From Pseudomonas rhizoryzae (GTDB taxonomy: Bacteria; Pseudomonadota; Gammaproteobacteria; Pseudomonadales; Pseudomonadaceae): a DNA stretch of 64,000 nt. Under the pieces are notes generated by a model that searched no databases, was not told the DNA's origin, and saw only the letters and a program-made list of their open reading frames with translations. Below, one piece after another: positions 27,502-36,663 of the stretch (position 1 is its first letter; the number at the start of each line of letters is the position of its first letter). The position numbers were made by a program, and so were the translations under genes. Location of the stretch: the NCBI RefSeq assembly GCF_005250615.1, contig NZ_SULM01000002.1, positions 1 through 64,000 on the forward strand, read 5' to 3'.

Positions 27502-27933
27502 ATGAAGAGTGCCACTGCCCAACCGTCTTTTTCCAAAGCCTGCACCCTGAAACTCGCAGCCCTTGCGCTGGGCAGCTCGCTGTTGCTGGCCGGTTGCGCC
27601 GGCAATCCGCCGACCGCGCAGATGGCCGTGACTCAGTCCGCCGTCAACGAAGCCGTCAGCTCTGGTGGCAACCAATATGCCCCCATCGAGACCAAGTCGG
27701 CGCAGGACAAGTGGGCCCAGGCCCAGACCGCGCTCTCCAACGAGAAGTACGCCGAAGCCAAGCAGCTGGCCGAGCAGGCTGAATGGGACGCTCGCCTGGC
27801 TACCCGCAAGACCCAGGCCGCCAAGGCCGAAGCAGCACTCAAGGATGCCCAGAACAGCATCCAGCAAATCCGTGAGGAAGGTCAGATCAACCTGCAGCTC
27901 CAGCAGAACCTGCAGAAGAAGGTCCAGCAGTAA
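27502..27933 (+). CDS. DUF4398 lipoprotein (PA3691-like)
   Basis: A 143-residue lipoprotein: signal peptide with lipobox LLAGC (Cys33 is the lipidation site), then a DUF4398 helical domain (about 50-140: SAQDKWAQAQTALSNEKYAEAK in parts SAQDKWAQAQTAL and SNEKYAEAKQLAEQAEWDA, then a Gln-rich coiled coil LQLQQNLQKKVQQ). The residue after Cys is Ala, so outer-membrane sorting is expected. It directly precedes the lptF-like gene; in P. aeruginosa the same pair is PA3691-PA3692 and is AlgU-dependent. ATG at 27502 has CGGAG upstream. Confidence 0.85.
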   Translation: MKSATAQPSFSKACTLKLAALALGSSLLLAGCAGNPPTAQMAVTQSAVNEAVSSGGNQYAPIETKSAQDKWAQAQTALSNEKYAEAKQLAEQAEWDARLATRKTQAAKAEAALKDAQNSIQQIREEGQINLQLQQNLQKKVQQ

Positions 27934-27978
27934 GCGACCCGCTCGTTCTTACCTCCACGAATTCAAAGGATGACCATC

Positions 27979-28752
27979 ATGCGTAAACACATTCTGATCC
28001 CTGCCGTGTCGCTGCTCAGCCTGGCCCTGGCCGCCTGCTCCACACCGCCCAACCCCAATCTGGAAAAGGCCAAGGCCGATTACTCCGCCCTGGAATCCCA
28101 GCCGCAGGCCGCCCAACTGGCCGCCCTGGAAACCAAGGACGCCGGCACCTGGCTGCAAAAGACCGAGAAGGCCTATAAGGACGGTGAAAACGAGAAGACC
28201 GTCGACCAGCTGGCCTACCTGACCAACCAGCGCATCCAAACGGCCATGCAGACCATCAAGCTGCGCATGACCGAAGCCCAGATGCAGAACGTCGACGCCG
28301 AACGTACCCAGGCCCGCCTGGATGCCCGTACCGCCCAGCTCAAGCAACTGCAGGACGCCCTGCAGGCCAAGCAGACCGACCGCGGCACCATGGTGACCTT
28401 CGGCAACGTGCTGTTCGATTTCAACAAGGCCGAACTCAAGCCCCAGGGCTATGCCAATGTGCAGAAACTGGCCGACTACCTGAAGCAGAATCCCGAGCGC
28501 AAGGTGATCGTCGAGGGCTACACCGACAATGTCGGCGGCGATGCCTACAACCTGCAACTGTCCGAGCGCCGCGCCCAGGCCATCCAGACCGCGCTGATCA
28601 GCGCCGGTGTGGACCCGAGCCGCATCCAGACCCGTGGCTATGGCAAGAACTTCCCGGTCGCCAGCAACAGCAACGCCTCCGACCGCGCCCTGAACCGCCG
28701 CGTGGAAGTGACCATCTCCAACGACGCCAACCCGGTCGCCCCGCGCATGTAA
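27979..28752 (+). CDS. lptF: OmpA-family lipoprotein LptF
   Basis: LptF is an outer-membrane lipoprotein that binds peptidoglycan and supports survival under envelope stress. The 257-residue product has a signal peptide with lipobox ALAAC (Cys near residue 19), a DUF4398-type helical segment (about 25-110) and an OmpA_C domain (about 130-250) with VLFDFNKAELKPQG, EGYTDNVGGDAYN and ALNRRVEV; the Asp and Arg that bind diaminopimelate are present. ATG at 27979 is preferred because AAAGGA lies eight bases before it; ATG at 27970 would add three residues. A strong terminator follows. Confidence 0.88.
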   Translation: MRKHILIPAVSLLSLALAACSTPPNPNLEKAKADYSALESQPQAAQLAALETKDAGTWLQKTEKAYKDGENEKTVDQLAYLTNQRIQTAMQTIKLRMTEAQMQNVDAERTQARLDARTAQLKQLQDALQAKQTDRGTMVTFGNVLFDFNKAELKPQGYANVQKLADYLKQNPERKVIVEGYTDNVGGDAYNLQLSERRAQAIQTALISAGVDPSRIQTRGYGKNFPVASNSNASDRALNRRVEVTISNDANPVAPRM

Positions 28753-28768
28753 TGGCGGCGTGAAACGC

Positions 28769-28798
28769 AAAGACCCCGCTTCGGCGGGGTCTTTTTTT
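28769..28798. terminator. Bidirectional rho-independent terminator
   Basis: AAAGACCCCGC, TTCG tetraloop, GCGGGGTCTTT and a T-run on the plus strand, with the matching A-run making it work on the minus strand too. It separates the convergent lptF and YjgR-like genes. Confidence 0.93.
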
Positions 28799-28807
28799 GC
28801 CGCCTGG

Positions 28808-30277
28808 CTAGCGGCGCTTGCTGCCCAGCAGCGACCCCAAGAGCCCGCGCACCAGTTGCCGGCCCAGCTGATTGGCCGCCTGGCGTGCGGCAGTCTTGAG
28901 CGCCTGCCCGGCCAGTTCACCCAACAGATCGCTCAGCGCCCCGCCCTCCTTCGATTTCGCTGGCGCGGGAGCCTCTTCCGGTACCCGCTTCGCTTGACGA
29001 TCACGCAGGATTTCATAGGCCGACTCGCGATCCACCGCCCGGTCGTAGCGCCCCGCCTGGGGTGATTGACGGATCAAGGCCTGGCGCTCGGCCTCACTCA
29101 GCGGACCGACCCGCGATTGCGGTGGCGCTATGGCCACGCGCTGGACCTTGGCCGGGGTACCCTTGTCTTCCAGGCTGCCCACCAGCGCCTCGCCGATGCC
29201 CAGTTCGGTCAGCACCTGCAGGCTGTCGAAGGCCGGATTGGGGCGGAAGCCGTCGGCCACCGCGCGTAGGGATTTCTGCTCCTTGGCGGTGAAGGCGCGC
29301 AGGCCGTGTTGGATGCGCAGGCCCAGCTGGGCCAGGATGTCGTCCGGCAGATCGGCGGGCGACTGGGTGACGAAATAGACGCCGACGCCCTTGGAACGGA
29401 TCAGCCGCACCACCTGCTCCAGGCGATCGCGCAATGCCTTGGGCGTATCGCCGAACAGCAGATGGGCCTCGTCGAAGAACAGCGCCAGCACCGGTTTGTC
29501 GGCATCGCCACGCTCGGGCAATTGCTCGAAGAGTTCGGCCAGCAGCCAGATCAGGAAGGTGGCATAGACCTTGGGCGCCTCGTGCACCAGGCGACTGGCG
29601 TCGAGCAGATGGATGCGCCCGCGGCCATCGGCCTCGGGGCGCAGCACGTCTTCCAATTGCAAGGCCGGCTCACCGAAGAAGGCCTCGGCGCCCTGCTGCT
29701 CCAGGGTAGCCAGGCGGCGCAACAGCGCCTGGGCCGAGGCACCGGTGAACAGGGCGCGGTCTTCGCCAAGGGCTTCGGGTTGCTCGCGCAGGTGATTGAG
29801 CACCGCCTTGAGATCCTTGAGATCGAGCAGTAGCAGGCCTTCACGGTCGGCCAGCTTGAAGGCGGCGTGCAGGGCGGCTTGCTGGCTGTCGGTCAGCTCC
29901 AGCAGATTGCCCAGCAACAAGGGGCCCATTTCGCTCAGGGTGGTCCGCAATGGATGGCCGCTCTGGCCATCGACGTCCCAGAGGGTGACCGGATAGGCCT
30001 GGGGCTGGTGCGGCAGGCCTTGGGCGGCGATGCGTTCGGCCAGTTTGCCCTGGGGCGTACCCGCCGCGCCAAGGCCGCAGAGATCGCCCTTGATATCGGC
30101 GGCGAAGACCGCGACGCCGGCATCGCTGAAGGCTTCGGCAAGCCGTTGCAGGGTGACGGTCTTGCCGGTGCCCGTGGCGCCGGCGATCAAACCGTGGCGA
30201 TTGGCGAGCTTGAGGGGATGACCGAGGGGTTGGCCATCGGTCTGGGTACCAAGGATCAGCAGGGGCGTCGAGGACAT
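28808..30277 (-). CDS. HerA/YjgR-like ATPase (DUF853)
   Basis: A 489-residue P-loop ATPase of the DUF853/YjgR family, related to HerA-FtsK pumps. Walker A is GATGTGKTVTLQRLAE (about residue 33); the Walker B region is LALFFDEAHLLFGDTP; a sensor-like VYFVTQSPADLPDDILAQLG follows (in parts VYFVTQSPADLP and DDILAQLG). The C-terminal tail is Ala/Arg-rich with repeated small-residue motifs. The biological role of YjgR is not known. ATG at 30277 gives the family start STPLLILGTQTDGQPL. Confidence 0.85.
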   Translation of the reverse strand: MSSTPLLILGTQTDGQPLGHPLKLANRHGLIAGATGTGKTVTLQRLAEAFSDAGVAVFAADIKGDLCGLGAAGTPQGKLAERIAAQGLPHQPQAYPVTLWDVDGQSGHPLRTTLSEMGPLLLGNLLELTDSQQAALHAAFKLADREGLLLLDLKDLKAVLNHLREQPEALGEDRALFTGASAQALLRRLATLEQQGAEAFFGEPALQLEDVLRPEADGRGRIHLLDASRLVHEAPKVYATFLIWLLAELFEQLPERGDADKPVLALFFDEAHLLFGDTPKALRDRLEQVVRLIRSKGVGVYFVTQSPADLPDDILAQLGLRIQHGLRAFTAKEQKSLRAVADGFRPNPAFDSLQVLTELGIGEALVGSLEDKGTPAKVQRVAIAPPQSRVGPLSEAERQALIRQSPQAGRYDRAVDRESAYEILRDRQAKRVPEEAPAPAKSKEGGALSDLLGELAGQALKTAARQAANQLGRQLVRGLLGSLLGSKRR

Positions 30278-30327
30278 GGCGCAGCTCCATAACGGTTCTG
30301 CGCCCAGCTTAACCCGAGCGGCCGCCG

Positions 30328-31755
30328 TCAGGTGCGGTTGCGGATGCGCTCGACGATGGCGGTGGTGGAGCTGTTCTCCACCAGGCCGAGGATGCGTACC
30401 TCGCCGCCGTAGCCCTGCACGATCTGGGCGCCGACCACCTCTTCGACGCTCTTGTAGTCACCGCCTTTTACCAGCACGTCCGGCCGCACCTGTTCGAGCA
30501 AGCGCTCGGGGGTGTTCTCACTGAAGGGGATGACCCAGTCCACCGCGCCGAGACCGGCCAAGACCGCCATGCGCCGGTCGACGCTGTTGATCGGCCGCCC
30601 CGGGCCCTTGAGGCGGGTGACCGAGGCATCGTCGTTGACCGCCACGATCAGGCGATCACCCTGGGCGCGCGCCTGCTCCAGATAGGTCACATGACCAGCG
30701 TGGAGGATGTCGAAGCAGCCGTTGGTGAAGACGATCTTCTCGCCATGGGCGCGCGCATCCTCGATGGCCAGTTGCAACTGCTCCAGGGTCAGGACACCGC
30801 GCTCGGAACCTTCCGAGCGTTGCACCGCCCGGCGCAGCTCGGGGGCGCTGATGGCGGCGGTGCCCAGCTTGCCGACCACGATGCCGGCCGCCAGATTGGC
30901 CAGGGCCACGGCCTGGGGCAACTCCTCGCCGGCCGCCAGGGCGGCGGCCAGGGTGGAGATCACGGTATCGCCGGCGCCGGTCACGTCGAACACCTCGCGG
31001 GCGCGGGCCGGCAGGTGCAGCGCGGCCTGGCCGGGGCGCAGCAGGGTCATGCCGTGCTCGCCACGGGTCACCAGCAGGGCGCCCAGGTCCAGTCGCGCCA
31101 TCAGCTCGCTACCCTTGGCCACCAGCTCGGCATCGTCGGCGCAGACGCCGACGATGGCCTCGAATTCGGACAGGTTCGGGGTGATCAGGCTGGCACCGCG
31201 ATAGATGGAGAAATCCTTGCCCTTGGGATCGGCCAGCACCGGAATGTTGCGCGCCTTGGCCAACTGGATCAGCGCCTGGTGATTCTTCAGGGCGCCCTTG
31301 CCGTAGTCCGAGAGCACCAGCACCTTGACCCCGGCCAGCATGGCCGCGGTGTCCGAGGCCAGCGCCTGGGCGTCGGTGTCGAAGGGTTCCTCGAAGTCGA
31401 CGCGGATCAGTTGCTGGTGACGACTCATGATGCGCAGCTTGACGATGGTCGGCTGCTGGGCGATGCGCTGGAAGCGTACCTGCACATGGGCGGCTCTCAG
31501 GCTGTCGGTGAGGGCATCGGCGGCTTCGTCCTGGCCGGTGACGCCGACCAGATAGGCCGGCGCGCCGAGGGCGGCGATGTTGAGGGCGACGTTGGCCGCG
31601 CCACCGGGACGATCCTCGTGCTGGTCGACCCGCACCACGGGTACCGGCGCCTCGGGGGAAATCCGCGAGGTGGTGCCGTGCCAGTAGCGGTCGAGCATCA
31701 CGTCGCCGACCACCAGGACCGGCGCGAGATCGAAGCGAGGCATGGTCAGCTTCAT
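30328..31755 (-). CDS. hldE: Bifunctional heptose 7-phosphate kinase/heptose 1-phosphate adenylyltransferase HldE
   Basis: HldE carries out two steps of ADP-heptose synthesis for LPS inner core. The 475-residue product has an N-terminal ribokinase domain (RPGGAANVALNIAALG and the catalytic GAGDTVISTLAAAL) and a C-terminal nucleotidyltransferase domain from about residue 340 with FTNGCFDILHAGHVTYLEQAR (parts FTNGCFDILHAGH and VTYLEQAR). ATG at 31755 (MKLTMPRFDLAPVL) matches the P. aeruginosa RfaE start. It lies at the edge of the LPS region; the next gene on the same strand is dnpA rather than msbA. Confidence 0.96.
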   Translation of the reverse strand: MKLTMPRFDLAPVLVVGDVMLDRYWHGTTSRISPEAPVPVVRVDQHEDRPGGAANVALNIAALGAPAYLVGVTGQDEAADALTDSLRAAHVQVRFQRIAQQPTIVKLRIMSRHQQLIRVDFEEPFDTDAQALASDTAAMLAGVKVLVLSDYGKGALKNHQALIQLAKARNIPVLADPKGKDFSIYRGASLITPNLSEFEAIVGVCADDAELVAKGSELMARLDLGALLVTRGEHGMTLLRPGQAALHLPARAREVFDVTGAGDTVISTLAAALAAGEELPQAVALANLAAGIVVGKLGTAAISAPELRRAVQRSEGSERGVLTLEQLQLAIEDARAHGEKIVFTNGCFDILHAGHVTYLEQARAQGDRLIVAVNDDASVTRLKGPGRPINSVDRRMAVLAGLGAVDWVIPFSENTPERLLEQVRPDVLVKGGDYKSVEEVVGAQIVQGYGGEVRILGLVENSSTTAIVERIRNRT

Positions 31756-31845
31756 AGGGACAGGCTCCAAAGCGCGAAAATGGCGGCGATCATACCATAG
31801 CGTTCCAGGCGCCCCGGAAGCGCCTGCCAGCGGGAAAGGCCGGGC

Positions 31846-33258
31846 TCAGGGCAGGCGGCGATTGATCCAGAACAGCTCGTGGCGGCGCACCGCCTTGCGG
31901 AAAAACTCGTCTTCCCCCGTGCGCGGCCAGCGACGCCCGGCCAGCAGCCACTGGATGGCCCGGCGCAGGCGCTTCTTGGCCGGCAGCGGCACCAGCAGGT
32001 CGTGCTGCAGGCCCAGGGCCATGGCCTTGTCCAGCCGGCGCGCGGGGGTCAGCAGGGGACTCCAGGGCACCAGGGGTGCGGGTGTCTCTATGGCTGGCGG
32101 CAGGGCGATACCGCCCTCGGCCGGGCCCATGGGCCAGCGGTCGTTGTCGTGCAGGTGGTTGGCGTAGAGCAATTCGAACTCGGGCTGCCACTGACTCGCC
32201 ACCATGGCCTCGCGCAGGGCCTGGGTGCTGGCCACATGGTCGGCATGGGGATCGATCTCCGGGTGCGGTAGCACCACCACCTCGGGACGGAAATGCTCCA
32301 GCAGCGCCACCAGGTCGGCCACCAGGTTGCGCCAGTTGGGAGCACCGTCGGCGTCTCCGGGTAATTCGATGGCATTGAAGCGGCGTGCGCTGCGGATATC
32401 AGCTTCGCCGGACTCGCGGGAGCCGCAGGCCTGATCCGGCGCCTGGCGCATCGCCGGCAACTGCAGGCAGTAGTAACCCAGTTGGAAGCAGCGCTCCGGC
32501 AGTACCCCACCCCAGAGTGGCGTGACCAGGCTGTCCCAGGTGCGTAGTCGGCCCTTGAGCCGGGCGGCAGCCTGGCGGTCGAGGCCAAGGCGCTGGTAGT
32601 GCTCGGCCTCGATCTCGCCCTGGGTCAGGGTGACGATGCTGGTCTCCGGTGCCTGGCTGTAGAGGCCGAAGGCGGCCAACTCGGCATCGTCGGCGTGAGG
32701 GGCGATGACCATCACGCGCTTGCTGCTGAAGTCCGGCTGGGCGAAGACATGCAGGCGCAACTCGCCCTGCAGGCGGCAGAAACGCGTCCAGAGCTGCAGC
32801 TCGCCGCGGCGCAGGGCCTCGGCATAGCCGCTGAGGTTGACGTAGCGGCGTCCGGCCACACCGCGTTCGAAGTCCTGGCGATCGCTGTCGTCGCCCGCCC
32901 GCAGGCGCACCTGGGGATCGAGCAACCGGCCGAGCCAGCTGGCGCGCAGGCGGCACTCCAGGAACAGCGTCAGCTCGCCCGGCGGTAACTCCACCGCCGC
33001 CAGCCGGCCCTGCTGCAGATGCAGCCCCAGGACCAGGGTGTCGGCGGGAAATTGGTAGCTGTAGCTGTCGCGCGGGGAATAGAAGAGGTGATCAGCGAAC
33101 CAGGCCTCATGCGCCAGCCAGACCAGCACCGCCAGCAATGGCGCGCTCCACCAGGGGCCCAGCAGCAGGCAGCCGAAGAGGACCACGGCGATGACCAGCA
33201 GGGCCAGGCGCTTGTGGCGGCGATGGCGTTTGAGCAGGGCTTGTTTGCGGGCGGTCAT
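31846..33258 (-). CDS. dnpA: PIG-L family de-N-acetylase, DnpA-like
   Basis: A 470-residue membrane-anchored protein with two close hydrophobic segments at residues 17-45, a mixed domain of about 130 residues, and a PIG-L deacetylase domain with zinc motif APHADDAELAAFG (about residue 195) and HPEIDPHADHVAST. DnpA (PA5002 in P. aeruginosa) lies in the LPS core cluster and influences persister formation; its substrate is thought to be an LPS or related glycolipid. ATG at 33258 is one base after the mig-14 stop, so these two are coupled. Confidence 0.88.
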   Translation of the reverse strand: MTARKQALLKRHRRHKRLALLVIAVVLFGCLLLGPWWSAPLLAVLVWLAHEAWFADHLFYSPRDSYSYQFPADTLVLGLHLQQGRLAAVELPPGELTLFLECRLRASWLGRLLDPQVRLRAGDDSDRQDFERGVAGRRYVNLSGYAEALRRGELQLWTRFCRLQGELRLHVFAQPDFSSKRVMVIAPHADDAELAAFGLYSQAPETSIVTLTQGEIEAEHYQRLGLDRQAAARLKGRLRTWDSLVTPLWGGVLPERCFQLGYYCLQLPAMRQAPDQACGSRESGEADIRSARRFNAIELPGDADGAPNWRNLVADLVALLEHFRPEVVVLPHPEIDPHADHVASTQALREAMVASQWQPEFELLYANHLHDNDRWPMGPAEGGIALPPAIETPAPLVPWSPLLTPARRLDKAMALGLQHDLLVPLPAKKRLRRAIQWLLAGRRWPRTGEDEFFRKAVRRHELFWINRRLP

Positions 33259-33259
33259 C

Positions 33260-34156
33260 TCAGCTCTCGAAGACGGTGACGCGGTGGCACCAGCGATCCT
33301 TGTAGTCGCGGTCGGCGCGACCGAAGGAATAGCGCAGCGCCTTGTCCAGGGCACGGGCATCCTGCCAGGCGGCCTGGGTATTCAGATAGGTGAGGACGCT
33401 GCCCGGACTGAGGTCGCTGCAGCTGGGATCGACGCCGCCGTTGACGTATTCGACGCTGATCCACTGCGACGCCTCCACCCGGTAGAGCACCTGGATGGCC
33501 ACCGGCCGCTCGCCGAGCATGAGCACCGAACCGGTCATGAAGTCCCGCAGCAGGGCGAATACCTCGGCCAGCCGCGCCTTGCCCGGCACCTCGAAGCCCC
33601 AGCGCGCCTCGAACAATTGGGCATAGATACGTGCCTGCTCGGCACTGTCCAGTTCGGCCATGGGGACGGCGCGGCCACCGGCATCCTCGAAAAGACGTTG
33701 CTCGCGGCGCTGGTTGTAGCGGAATTTCTTCGACCAGGCCTCCGGTTCGCGGAGCATCGCCAGTTCTTCGCTCTGCCGGCGCAGACCGGCGAAGCGCTCG
33801 TCACACAGCGGCGACAGGTAGCGGGCGCGCTGGCGCAGATGGGCGGCCGCGCCCGGTGCGGCGGGCAGGATGATCTCGGCATTGCCCAGGTCGAACAGGG
33901 CGCGCTGGCGGCGCTTCTTCAGCACCGCGCGGGACAATGCCAGCTCGCGGCCCCAGCAGGGCACCGCGGCCTGCCAGCCGTCCTCGCCGGGCCAGCCCAG
34001 GTAGCGCACCGGGATACCGGCCAGCTCGGCCAGTCGGGCCACTACCTCAGGGTGGGTGGCGACGCTGCCGCCGTAACGCTGCCAGGTGGCGGCATAGTCG
34101 GCGGCGGAAATCGAGGTCCAGCCGCGCTCACGCCAGAAACGCAGTCGGTTCAGCAT
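33260..34156 (-). CDS. mig-14: Mig-14 family protein
   Basis: A 298-residue protein of the Mig-14 family, which promotes resistance to antimicrobial peptides in Salmonella and P. aeruginosa. The sequence fits the GNAT-like FemX/Mig-14 fold (RYLGWPGEDGWQAAVP, FLRRQ-type helix LRRQSEELAML, FEARWGFEVPGKARLAEVF, and a C-terminal LRYSFGRADRDYKDRW). It is predicted to be peripheral to the inner membrane. The start overlaps the msbA stop by 7 bases, and dnpA follows, so msbA-mig-14-dnpA are likely one operon. Confidence 0.87.
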   Translation of the reverse strand: MLNRLRFWRERGWTSISAADYAATWQRYGGSVATHPEVVARLAELAGIPVRYLGWPGEDGWQAAVPCWGRELALSRAVLKKRRQRALFDLGNAEIILPAAPGAAAHLRQRARYLSPLCDERFAGLRRQSEELAMLREPEAWSKKFRYNQRREQRLFEDAGGRAVPMAELDSAEQARIYAQLFEARWGFEVPGKARLAEVFALLRDFMTGSVLMLGERPVAIQVLYRVEASQWISVEYVNGGVDPSCSDLSPGSVLTYLNTQAAWQDARALDKALRYSFGRADRDYKDRWCHRVTVFES

Positions 34157-35961
34157 TCGATCGTCGGCGCCGGCGGCGCGACCTCCTCGAATTGCTTGGC
34201 GTGCAGGCGCGCGTAGTAACCGTTCAGCGCCAGCAGTTCGCTGTGGCTGCCGCGCTCGACGATGCGCCCGTGGTCCATCACCAGGATCAGGTCGGCTTTC
34301 TCGATGGTCGAGAGGCGGTGGGCGATCACCAGGGTGGTACGCCCCTGCATGACGCGATCCAGCGCCGCCTGGATGTGGCGCTCGGATTCGGTATCCAGCG
34401 CCGAGGTGGCCTCGTCGAGGATCAGTAGCGGCGCGTTCTTCAGCAGCGCCCGGGCGATGGCCAGGCGCTGGCGCTGGCCGCCGGAGAGCAGAACCCCGTT
34501 CTCGCCGACTTGGGTGTCGTATTGCTGCGGCAGGCGCTGGATGAATTCGTCGGCATAGGCCGCTTCGGCCGCCGCCTTGACCTGCTCCATGGGCGCCCCG
34601 GCCAGATCGCCATAGGCGATGTTGTTGGTGACGCTGTCGTTGAACAGGGTGACGTGCTGGGTCACCAGGGCGATGTGCCGGCGCAGGTTGCTCAACCGGT
34701 AGTCCTGGATCTCCAGGCCATCGAGCAGGATCTTGCCTTGCTCGTGCTGGTAGAAGCGCGGAATGAGATTGGCCAGGGTCGACTTGCCACTGCCCGAGCG
34801 GCCCACCAGGGCCACCATCTGGCCCGGCTCGGCGACGAAGTCGATGCCTTCCAGCACGGCCTTGTCGGTGCCCGGATAATGGAAGGTCAGGTTGCGCACC
34901 TCCAGGCGACCCTGGACGCGCTCGCGCTCTTCGCGGCCTTCATCGCGCTCGGCGGGTTCGTCGAGTTGCTCGAAGATGCTTTCCGCCCCGGCCACGCCGC
35001 GCTGGATGGTGGAGCTGACCTCGGAAAGCTGACGGATCGGCTTGGGCAGCAGGCCGGCCATGGTGATGTAGGCGACCAGATCACCGGCGGAGGCGCTCCC
35101 GCGCAGCCACAGCACCAGGAACATCAATACGGCCATGGCCGAATAGATCACCAGTTGCAGCATGGGCGTATAGACCGCACCGGTCTTGGTCATGGTCAGT
35201 TGCTTGTCGGTGTTGGCCGTGCTGGAGTCGAGGAAGCGCTGCTGCTCGTAGCGCTCGCCGCCGAAGCTGCGCACCACCCGGTAGCCTTGGATGGCCTCGG
35301 AGGTAATGTGGGTGACGTCGCCCATGGCCGATTGGATCTTGCTGCTCTGCTTGCGGAATTTGCGGCTGGCGCTGGTCACCATCAGGGCGATCAGCGGCAG
35401 GATGGCCACCATCACCAGGGTCAGCTTCCAGTTCATCCACAGCAGCGAGGCGAACAGGAAGACCACCGTCATGCCCTCGCGGATCACCACCTTGATCGCC
35501 TCGGTGGCGGCGCCGGTGACCATGGTGACATTGAAGGTGATGCGCGAGATCAGGTGGCCCGAGTTGTTGGCGTCGAAATAGCGATTGGGCAGGCGCAGCA
35601 TGTGGTTGAACAGCGCCACCCGCAGGTCGTGTACCAGCCCCAGGGAAACCCGCGCCAGGAAGTAGTTGCCGAGAAAGGAACCGACGCCCTGCCAGGCGGC
35701 GATCAGGATGATCATCAGCGGCACCGCCGCGACCAGATGCAGCCCGCCGATGATTGGCCAACCGGGAAACATGGCGGCGTTGGGATTGTTCAGGCCATCG
35801 ACGAAGTACTTGAGGATGCCGGCCAGCATCGGCTGGGTGGAGGCGAAGATCAGGAAGCCGATGATGCTCAGGGCGAACATGCCGATGTAGGGCCGCACGT
35901 AACCGAGCAGGCGGAAATAGATCTTCAGGCTGGAAGTCTGCGCAGGGGAGTCTTGGCTCAT
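34150..35961 (-). CDS. msbA: Lipid A export ABC transporter MsbA
   Basis: MsbA flips lipid A-core across the inner membrane. The 603-residue product has six hydrophobic segments in the first 330 residues and a C-terminal ATPase with Walker A GRSGSGKSTLANL, signature LSGGQRQRLAIARAL, Walker B LLILDEATSALD and the H-loop VIAHRLSTIEKADLI. ATG at 35961 (MSQDSPAQ) is taken as start; the frame is open to 36000. In P. aeruginosa msbA follows rfaE directly; here dnpA and mig-14 lie between them. Confidence 0.96.
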   Translation of the reverse strand: MSQDSPAQTSSLKIYFRLLGYVRPYIGMFALSIIGFLIFASTQPMLAGILKYFVDGLNNPNAAMFPGWPIIGGLHLVAAVPLMIILIAAWQGVGSFLGNYFLARVSLGLVHDLRVALFNHMLRLPNRYFDANNSGHLISRITFNVTMVTGAATEAIKVVIREGMTVVFLFASLLWMNWKLTLVMVAILPLIALMVTSASRKFRKQSSKIQSAMGDVTHITSEAIQGYRVVRSFGGERYEQQRFLDSSTANTDKQLTMTKTGAVYTPMLQLVIYSAMAVLMFLVLWLRGSASAGDLVAYITMAGLLPKPIRQLSEVSSTIQRGVAGAESIFEQLDEPAERDEGREERERVQGRLEVRNLTFHYPGTDKAVLEGIDFVAEPGQMVALVGRSGSGKSTLANLIPRFYQHEQGKILLDGLEIQDYRLSNLRRHIALVTQHVTLFNDSVTNNIAYGDLAGAPMEQVKAAAEAAYADEFIQRLPQQYDTQVGENGVLLSGGQRQRLAIARALLKNAPLLILDEATSALDTESERHIQAALDRVMQGRTTLVIAHRLSTIEKADLILVMDHGRIVERGSHSELLALNGYYARLHAKQFEEVAPPAPTIEC

Positions 35962-36066
35962 GGTCTCGTCGTGACGCAAAAGCGCCATGTTAACACGCAC
36001 CTGCGGCTGACCCAGCCAGGGGATTTTCCGCTAGGCTTGCCCTCCCCCTGCTCCGGAACGCCTGTC

Positions 36067-36663
36067 ATGCCACCGCTCATCGCCACCTTCGCCGAACTCA
36101 AGGACTACTGGCGCCTGGAGGTGCTGGATGCGCCCGGCAAGCCGCTGCGCCTCAAGCGCCTGCTCCGCCGCGTGATGGCCGGCGAGAGCCCGAGCTTTCT
36201 GTTCTGGTATCGCCTGGCCCAGTTCCTCTACTGCCGCCCACGCGGCCTGCTCAATTACCGCAAGCTGGCCGAGCGGCTCAATCGCCGGCTGATCCGCCGG
36301 CACAATATCGAGATCCTGCTGGGCGCGCGCATCGGGCCCGGGCTGCGCCTGCCCCATCGCATGGGCATCTGCGTCTCCAACCTGGCGGTGATCGGGCGCA
36401 ACGTGATGATCCGCCAGCACACCACCATCGGCATCAAGAGCGACGATCCGGCGCGGCTGGTCGGCATCTTCATCGGCGACAACGTCAGCCTGGGGGCTCA
36501 CGTCTGTATCGTCGGTGACCACCTGACCATCGGCGACAACGCCGTGGTCGGGGCCGGTGCCCTGGTGATGCGCGACATCCCGGCCGACAGTCTCTACTAC
36601 AGCCGCCATGAGGCGGTGATCCGTCCGCTACCCAGTCTTACGCCCGGGGATGGCGCCCGCTGA
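36067..36663 (+). CDS. Hexapeptide-repeat acetyltransferase (serine acetyltransferase-like)
   Basis: A 198-residue left-handed beta-helix acyltransferase. The hexapeptide region runs from about residue 75 to 180 (IEILLGARIGPGLRLPHRMG, AVIGRNVMIRQHTTIGI, IGDNVSLGAHVCIVGDHLTIGDNAVVGAGALV in parts IGDNVSLGAHVCIV and GDHLTIGDNAVVGAGAL). It resembles CysE, but the usual Asp-His pair is Pro-His here, and the CysE N-terminal helical domain is short. Given its location in the LPS cluster, acetylation of a core or O-antigen sugar is more likely than cysteine synthesis. It is on the opposite strand to its neighbours and its 3' end overlaps the next convergent gene by 26 bases. Confidence 0.78.
   Translation: MPPLIATFAELKDYWRLEVLDAPGKPLRLKRLLRRVMAGESPSFLFWYRLAQFLYCRPRGLLNYRKLAERLNRRLIRRHNIEILLGARIGPGLRLPHRMGICVSNLAVIGRNVMIRQHTTIGIKSDDPARLVGIFIGDNVSLGAHVCIVGDHLTIGDNAVVGAGALVMRDIPADSLYYSRHEAVIRPLPSLTPGDGAR

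Noticed and set aside
34510-36066. Long plus-strand frame joined to the acetyltransferase gene
   Set aside because: The stretch before ATG 36067 is antisense to msbA and has no conserved features, so a fusion protein is not supported.
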